Shown here in pieces: positions 63,165-64,000 of a stretch of DNA of 64,000 nt. This DNA comes from Sophora flavescens. Its lineage: Eukaryota; Streptophyta; Magnoliopsida; Fabales; Fabaceae. Where the stretch lies: contig JAUPTC010000015.1 of the NCBI GenBank assembly GCA_030762895.1, forward strand, positions 1,592,395 through 1,656,394, in the 5' to 3' direction. Position 1 is the first letter of the stretch, and the number at the start of each line of letters is the position of its first letter. A model generated the notes under the pieces. The model did not search any database. It was not told where the DNA came from and was given only the letters and a program-made list of their open reading frames with translations. Both the position numbers and the translations under genes were made by a program.

Positions 63165-64000
63165 GGTTCAGAATTAGGGTTTTGGATCAAAATTAGGGTT
63201 TAGGGTCAAAAATAGGGTTTTGGGTCAAAAATAGGGTTAGAATTAGGATTTTGGATCAAAATTAGGGTTTAGGGTTTGAATTAGGGTTTTGAGTTTAAAA
63301 TAAGGTTTTGGGTCAAAATTAGGGTTTTGGGTCAAATTTAGAATTTAGGGTCAAAATTAGGGCTTTGATTTAAAAATTGGGTTTTGGGTCAAAAATAGGG
63401 TAGAATTAGGGTTTGGGTAAAATTAGGGTTTAGGGTCAAAATTAGGGTTTAGGGTTTGAAATAGAGTTTTGAGTTTAAAATAGGTTTTGGGTAAAAAATA
63501 GGGTTAGAATTAGGGTTTTGGGTAAAATTAGGATTACGGGTCAAATTAGGGTTTATGGTTAATAGGTTGGTAAGGGTGAAAGGAAAAGGGTTTGGAAATT
63601 TGGGTAAAATTAGGGTTTAGGGTCAAAATTAGGGTTAAGGGTTAAAATAGAGTTTGATTTTAAAATAGGGTTTTGGGTAAAATTAGGGTTTGGTCAAAAT
63701 TAGGGTTTTGGTTTAAAATTAGGGTTTTGGTCAAAATTAGGGTTGGTTTAAAGGGGAAATGATAGGTAGGGTCAAATTAGGGTTTAGGGTTTGAAATAGG
63801 GTTTGAGTTTAAAATAGGGTTTTGGGTCAAAATAAGGTTAGAATTAGGGTTTGGGTCAAAATTAGGGTTAGGTCAATTTACGATTTAGGGTCAAAATTAG
63901 GTTTAGGGTTTGAAATAGGGTTTTGAGTTTAAAATAGGGTTTGGGTCAAAAGGGTTAGAATTAGGGTTTTGGGTAAAATTAGGTTACGGGTCAAAATTAG
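63165..64000 (-). repeat. S unit, cut by the window end
   Basis: It starts with AGGTTCAGAATTAGGG, a one-base variant of the landmark. S marker GGTAAAAAATAGGG is present near 63488. A broken patch lies at about 63556-63600 and another near 63740-63770. The array evidently continues beyond the window. Confidence 0.75.

Larger units (their letters stand above)
33444..64000 (-). repeat. Telomere-like satellite array, G-rich strand on +
   Basis: The whole stretch is the reverse complement type of the left array: GGGTTTTGGGTCAAAATTA, TTAGGGTTTAGGGTTTG and related words. In bases 54361-54420 there are 19 G and 2 C. It is organised as short (S) and long (L) units, phased here by the landmark AGGTTTAGAATTAGGG. 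No unique sequence is seen. Confidence 0.95.

Noticed and set aside
1..64000. CRISPR array
   Set aside because: Repeats are degenerate and contiguous, the 'spacers' are themselves repeat units, no cas gene is present, and the organism is evidently eukaryotic.
1..64000. Transposable elements, LTRs, tRNA, rRNA or other RNA genes
   Set aside because: I saw no inverted or direct terminal repeats around unique sequence, no coding remnant, and no stretch with the base composition or folding expected of structural RNA genes.

Overview
The window is one block of tandem satellite DNA. I find no gene, RNA gene, transposon or unique single-copy sequence on either strand. The DNA is built from a short unit of about 18-20 bp, typified by ACCCTAATTTTGACCCAAA. 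The unit combines a telomere-like CCCTAA/CCCTAAA word with short A and T tracts. This points to a large, repeat-rich eukaryotic genome. Fixed places in each repeat carry two head-to-tail AAACCCT heptamers (plant-type telomere word), while most other places read as the CCCTAA hexamer, so the lineage cannot be settled from the sequence. Plant is a weak first guess and an animal is not excluded.

Layout. (1) Bases 1-15142: a clean higher-order repeat (HOR) with the CCCTAA strand on +. Seven complete units of 2131-2178 bp follow a partial one, and units 3-7 carry signs of an alternating A/B two-unit pattern (about 4.3 kb). (2) 15143-24663: the same HOR continues for five more units, each shortened to 1.88-1.97 kb by many small scattered losses. 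(3) 24664-25850: a last, better preserved HOR fragment. (4) 25851-32943: a more diverged region of the same family with a 1160-bp tandem duplication beside the gap. (5) 32944-33443: exactly 500 Ns. (6) 33444-43190: the opposite orientation (TTAGGG strand on +), in irregular order. (7) 43191-64000: a regular array of alternating short (S, about 1.19 kb) and long (L, about 1.75 kb) units, giving a composite period of about 2.94 kb. L is S plus an internal tandem copy of about 500 bp.

The strongest observations are the switch of strand orientation exactly at a fixed-size gap, with the two flanks carrying the same landmarks in mirror order; the two distinct HOR architectures on the two sides; and patches where units are 12-17% too short. 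Those patches look more like consensus error than evolution. The orientation (C-rich left, G-rich right) is opposite to that of a telomere-telomere fusion.

Nothing here encodes a pathway. Any function would be structural: subtelomeric, pericentromeric or heterochromatic satellite with strong strand asymmetry, G-quadruplex potential and helically phased A/T tracts. All periods were measured by hand from landmark words, so boundaries are phase conventions and good to a few bases in clean units and tens of bases in degraded ones.
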